Shown here piece after piece: positions 61,693-64,000 of a DNA stretch of 64,000 nucleotides. A program made the translations under genes and the position numbers. Source of the stretch: Streptomyces galbus (GTDB lineage: Bacteria; Actinomycetota; Actinomycetes; Streptomycetales; Streptomycetaceae); NCBI RefSeq assembly GCF_005280195.1, contig NZ_SZPR01000034.1, positions 33,693-97,692 of the forward strand. Reading direction: 5' to 3'. Below the pieces are notes generated by a model. That model was not told the DNA's origin. It searched no databases and saw only the letters and a list, made by a program, of their open reading frames with translations. Position 1 is the first letter of the stretch, and each line of letters starts with the position of its first letter.

Positions 61693-62325
61693 TCAGCTCC
61701 CGGCGGCGTGGACGGCACGGGCGCGTTCGTAGACCTGGGTCAGCAGCGGGTCGATGCCGTGCGACCCGCTGCGGTAGCGGGATCCGAAACGTTTCGTGTA
61801 CTCCTCGAACCACTCCCGCCGGTCGGCCAGGAACAGTACGTCGTGGATCGCCATCGATCGCACCGCCATCATCGGGACCGGCGCGTGACTCACCTCGAAC
61901 GCCGGGTTGCGTACGGCCTTCTCCTCGCACTTCTGGTGGAACTGCGCGATCATCAGTCCCCGCCGCACGCTTTCCGGCTTCAGTGCCGTGTGCGCCGCGT
62001 CCAGCAGGTGCAGGTGCTCGGCCGGCAGGTCCGGCAGGACGAGAAGCAGCGAGCGTAGATTGGGGTTGCCGGACTTCCACTCGACCTCGCTGAACTCGTC
62101 GAGGCCGCACCGGACTGTCTCGTCGATCAGGGTCTGGCTCGGGGTGGGGCCGACCAGTCTGACGCGGATCTCCAACGCGTCGGCGCGCTGGGCGGGTTCG
62201 ACGAACGGGCACACCGGACCGGTGCGTCCGAGCTCGCCGTGCGGTCGGCGGATGTACTCACTCAGCCATTCGTCCACTGCGGCCAGGGCCTTGGCCACGT
62301 CGACGGCAAGCACGTCGGTCAGCAT
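61693..62325 (-). CDS. DUF6875-like protein of unknown function
   Basis: A 210-residue soluble protein. Segments GPVCPFVEPAQRADALEIRV and GLMIAQFHQKCEEKAVRNPA, then PMMAVRSMAIHDVLFLADRR, resemble the DUF6875 family, whose biochemical role I do not know. The conserved His and Cys near FHQKCEE could be functional. It lies between the NRPS and the kynurenine genes in one operon. No flavin kynurenine 3-monooxygenase is visible, so this protein and the P450 are candidates for the missing hydroxylation. Confidence 0.75.
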   Translation of the reverse strand: MLTDVLAVDVAKALAAVDEWLSEYIRRPHGELGRTGPVCPFVEPAQRADALEIRVRLVGPTPSQTLIDETVRCGLDEFSEVEWKSGNPNLRSLLLVLPDLPAEHLHLLDAAHTALKPESVRRGLMIAQFHQKCEEKAVRNPAFEVSHAPVPMMAVRSMAIHDVLFLADRREWFEEYTKRFGSRYRSGSHGIDPLLTQVYERARAVHAAGS

Positions 62326-62398
62326 CAGTGTGAGTCCTCGGGTGTCGGTCCTCGCGGACAGCGGACGGCGGTTCCGTGGTGGGCGGCCCGCGCGGAGG

Positions 62399-64000
62399 TC
62401 ACTCCTCGCCGGTGATGTCGTGGAGCTTGGTCGAGAGGATGCGACCGATCTCGGCCAGTGTGTCCGGGCGGGTCAGCATCGATCCGTGGTCACCGGGCAC
62501 CACGTGGGCCTCGACCGACCCGCGCACGTACGGCTGCCAAGCCGCGGCTGTCACCGGCGGGTCCTGCTCCTCCGAGCAGGCGATCAGCAGCAGGTCTCCG
62601 TCGATCGGGCCGGGCCGGTAGTCGACGGTCAGATGGGTGTTGTTCGCGGAGATCTCGGTGATCGTCGTGAGCCGGTCCTCCTCCAGATTGGCCAGCACAC
62701 TGCCCTGGCGGCGGAGGATCTCCCGTGCCTTGGCGAAGGTCATCTCCTCGTCGTCGGGGTGACTGCCGTCGTCGACGAGACCGACGTGGTACAGCAGCAT
62801 CACCCGGTCGTCCGGGGCGGGCACGTCGGCGTGGGTGAGGCCCTGCCAGTCGGGGATCACGTCGAGGACCGCGACCAGCGCCACCGGTTCGCCGCGCCGC
62901 TGGAACTCCGCGGCCAGGGCGTGCGCGCACAGCCCGCCGAAGGACCAGCCGGCCAGGTGGTACGGTCCGTGCGGCTGCACCTTCTGGATCTGGTCGGCGT
63001 AGTCCACCGCCATCTCCTCGATGCTGGCGGGACGGGGTTCCGCCCGGGCCAGGCTGCGCGCCTGTATGCCGTACAGCGGGTACTCCGGCCCCAGGTGCTT
63101 GATGAGCGCGCTGTACGACCAGCTGATGCCTCCGCCCGGATGGACGCAGAACAGCGGGGGCCTGCTGCCCGCGGTGCGCAGCGGCAGCATCACTTCGTAC
63201 GAGCCGTCCGCGTCGTCGACGTCGAGCCGGGCCGCGATGCCCTCCGGCGTCGGTGCCTCGAAGAGACTTCGCACGCCCAGCTCGACGCCGAAGGCCGCGC
63301 GCAGCCGCGCCATCAGCCGGGTGGCCAGCAGCGAGTGGCCGCCCAGGTCGAAGAAGTCTTCGCTCACCCCGACCACCGGTCGGCCGAGGACCTCCGCGAA
63401 CAGCTCGCACACCACCTGCTCCTGCGGGGTGGCGGGCGGCCGCCCGATGTCGGCCTGCTCCGGTTCGAGCGCCGGCAGCGCGGCACGGTCGAGCTTGCCG
63501 TTGGAGGTGAGCGGCAGCCGGTCGAGCGGAACGACGGCGGCGGGACGCATGTACTCGGGCAGCTGTCGGCGCAGGTGCTCCCGTACGGCTGTGAGCAGGG
63601 TGCCGGTGCTGCGGCCGGTGGCCGGTGTGGTGGTCCAGGAGGAGAGCGGCGTCCCGGGGTCGGCCGCGCCCGTGGGCACGTAGGAACCGACGGGTACGCC
63701 CTCGTCGAGCAGTTCGCGCTTGACGTACGTGACATCCAGGGCGGCCGGGTCGTGGCCGTTCCAGCTGATCGCCGTCCAGTAGCCGTGTTTCTCGCCCAGG
63801 CGGTGCAAGTCCTCCGGGTCGACGCGGGGCGTGTCCCCGGCGTCCGGCGCCCTCCCGGACTCGAGGGCGCGCTGTGCGGCCAGGTCGGCCGCGATGCGCC
63901 CGTGGGGCACGCCGGTCACACGCAGCCGGTCGGGCCGCGCTCCGGCCAGCTGATCGGCGAGGGCACCCAGGTCACGGGTCCAGGGCCGGGTGGGGGTGTC
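62399..64000 (-). CDS. acmC: NRPS C-terminal part: N-methyltransferase end, A10, T, TE (continues past window edge)
   Basis: At least 533 residues of a larger synthetase. The visible part opens with the end of an N-methyltransferase domain inserted in an A domain (TGVPHGRIAADLAAQ, then KHGYWTAISWNGHDP). It continues with A10 (LTSNGKLDRAALP), a carrier domain (DLGGHSLLATRL) and a type I thioesterase (HPGGGISWSY, GWSFGGLC with Ser, GDHGSM). An N-methylating last module with TE is expected for the actinomycin synthetase that ends in N-methylvaline and forms the lactone. The frame is open to base 64000. It heads the leftward operon down to the P450. Confidence 0.92.
   Translation of the reverse strand, partial: DTPTRPWTRDLGALADQLAGARPDRLRVTGVPHGRIAADLAAQRALESGRAPDAGDTPRVDPEDLHRLGEKHGYWTAISWNGHDPAALDVTYVKRELLDEGVPVGSYVPTGAADPGTPLSSWTTTPATGRSTGTLLTAVREHLRRQLPEYMRPAAVVPLDRLPLTSNGKLDRAALPALEPEQADIGRPPATPQEQVVCELFAEVLGRPVVGVSEDFFDLGGHSLLATRLMARLRAAFGVELGVRSLFEAPTPEGIAARLDVDDADGSYEVMLPLRTAGSRPPLFCVHPGGGISWSYSALIKHLGPEYPLYGIQARSLARAEPRPASIEEMAVDYADQIQKVQPHGPYHLAGWSFGGLCAHALAAEFQRRGEPVALVAVLDVIPDWQGLTHADVPAPDDRVMLLYHVGLVDDGSHPDDEEMTFAKAREILRRQGSVLANLEEDRLTTITEISANNTHLTVDYRPGPIDGDLLLIACSEEQDPPVTAAAWQPYVRGSVEAHVVPGDHGSMLTRPDTLAEIGRILSTKLHDITGEE

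Overview
The window is high-GC DNA with the codon bias, GTG/TTG starts, ATGA-type gene overlaps and gene content of a Streptomyces chromosome. I see no tRNA or rRNA gene, CRISPR array, transposase or attachment site. The outer flanks are ordinary chromosomal genes. The centre and right side hold two natural-product clusters that both start from tryptophan, with an odorant-terpene and encapsulin locus between them.

Left flank (1-10.9 kb): a truncated amino-acid-type ABC lipoprotein, a short Cys/His-containing leader peptide with a hairpin behind it, a small membrane protein, polyphosphate kinase 2, a short-chain dehydrogenase next to an XRE regulator, a CPBP protease translationally coupled to a two-component system whose kinase start is interrupted by an amber codon, a secreted lamin-tail protein, and an XRE-TPR regulator.

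Antimycin-type cluster (about 11.5-39.5 kb): the order and content match the antimycin pathway. A local PAS-LuxR regulator lies beside antBA (ECF sigma factor, acyltransferase). antCD encode an NRPS C-A-T-C-A-KR-T and a PKS KS-AT-ACP-TE. antQ-antG-antF encode a phosphopantetheinyl transferase, an aryl-AMP ligase and an ACP. antHIJKLMNOP encode a five-subunit PaaABCDE-like oxygenase, a ketoreductase and the kynurenine enzymes. Together they should make 3-formamidosalicylate from tryptophan, load it on AntF, extend it with threonine and reduced pyruvate, add one PKS extension and release a nine-membered dilactone that AntB acylates. Unusually, antE (crotonyl-CoA carboxylase/reductase) is missing from its place after antD. 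A divergent MarR/metallo-beta-lactamase-fold pair stands there instead.

Middle (39.5-48.6 kb): TetR, HEAT-repeat and MerR-HEAT proteins, a RibD-like reductase, and the 2-methylisoborneol locus (family 2B encapsulin with a cNMP-binding domain, 2-MIB synthase, GPP methyltransferase). The encapsulin gene has a one-base frameshift. A DUF5713-like protein and an NAD-dependent epimerase follow.

Actinomycin-type cluster (about 49 kb to the right edge, continuing outside): a UvrA-like protein, an ABC exporter and a SIP-family flavoprotein form a resistance block divergent from a TetR gene with two palindromic sites in between. Next come an LmbU-type regulator, a ferredoxin and, on the other strand, a P450, a C-methyltransferase, a second kynureninase/tryptophan dioxygenase/arylformamidase set, a DUF6875-like protein and the 3' end of an NRPS with an N-methylating last module and thioesterase. 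This fits 4-methyl-3-hydroxyanthranilate supply and the final module of an actinomycin peptide synthetase. The bacterium therefore carries two separate kynurenine branches about 20 kb apart, each dedicated to a different antibiotic.
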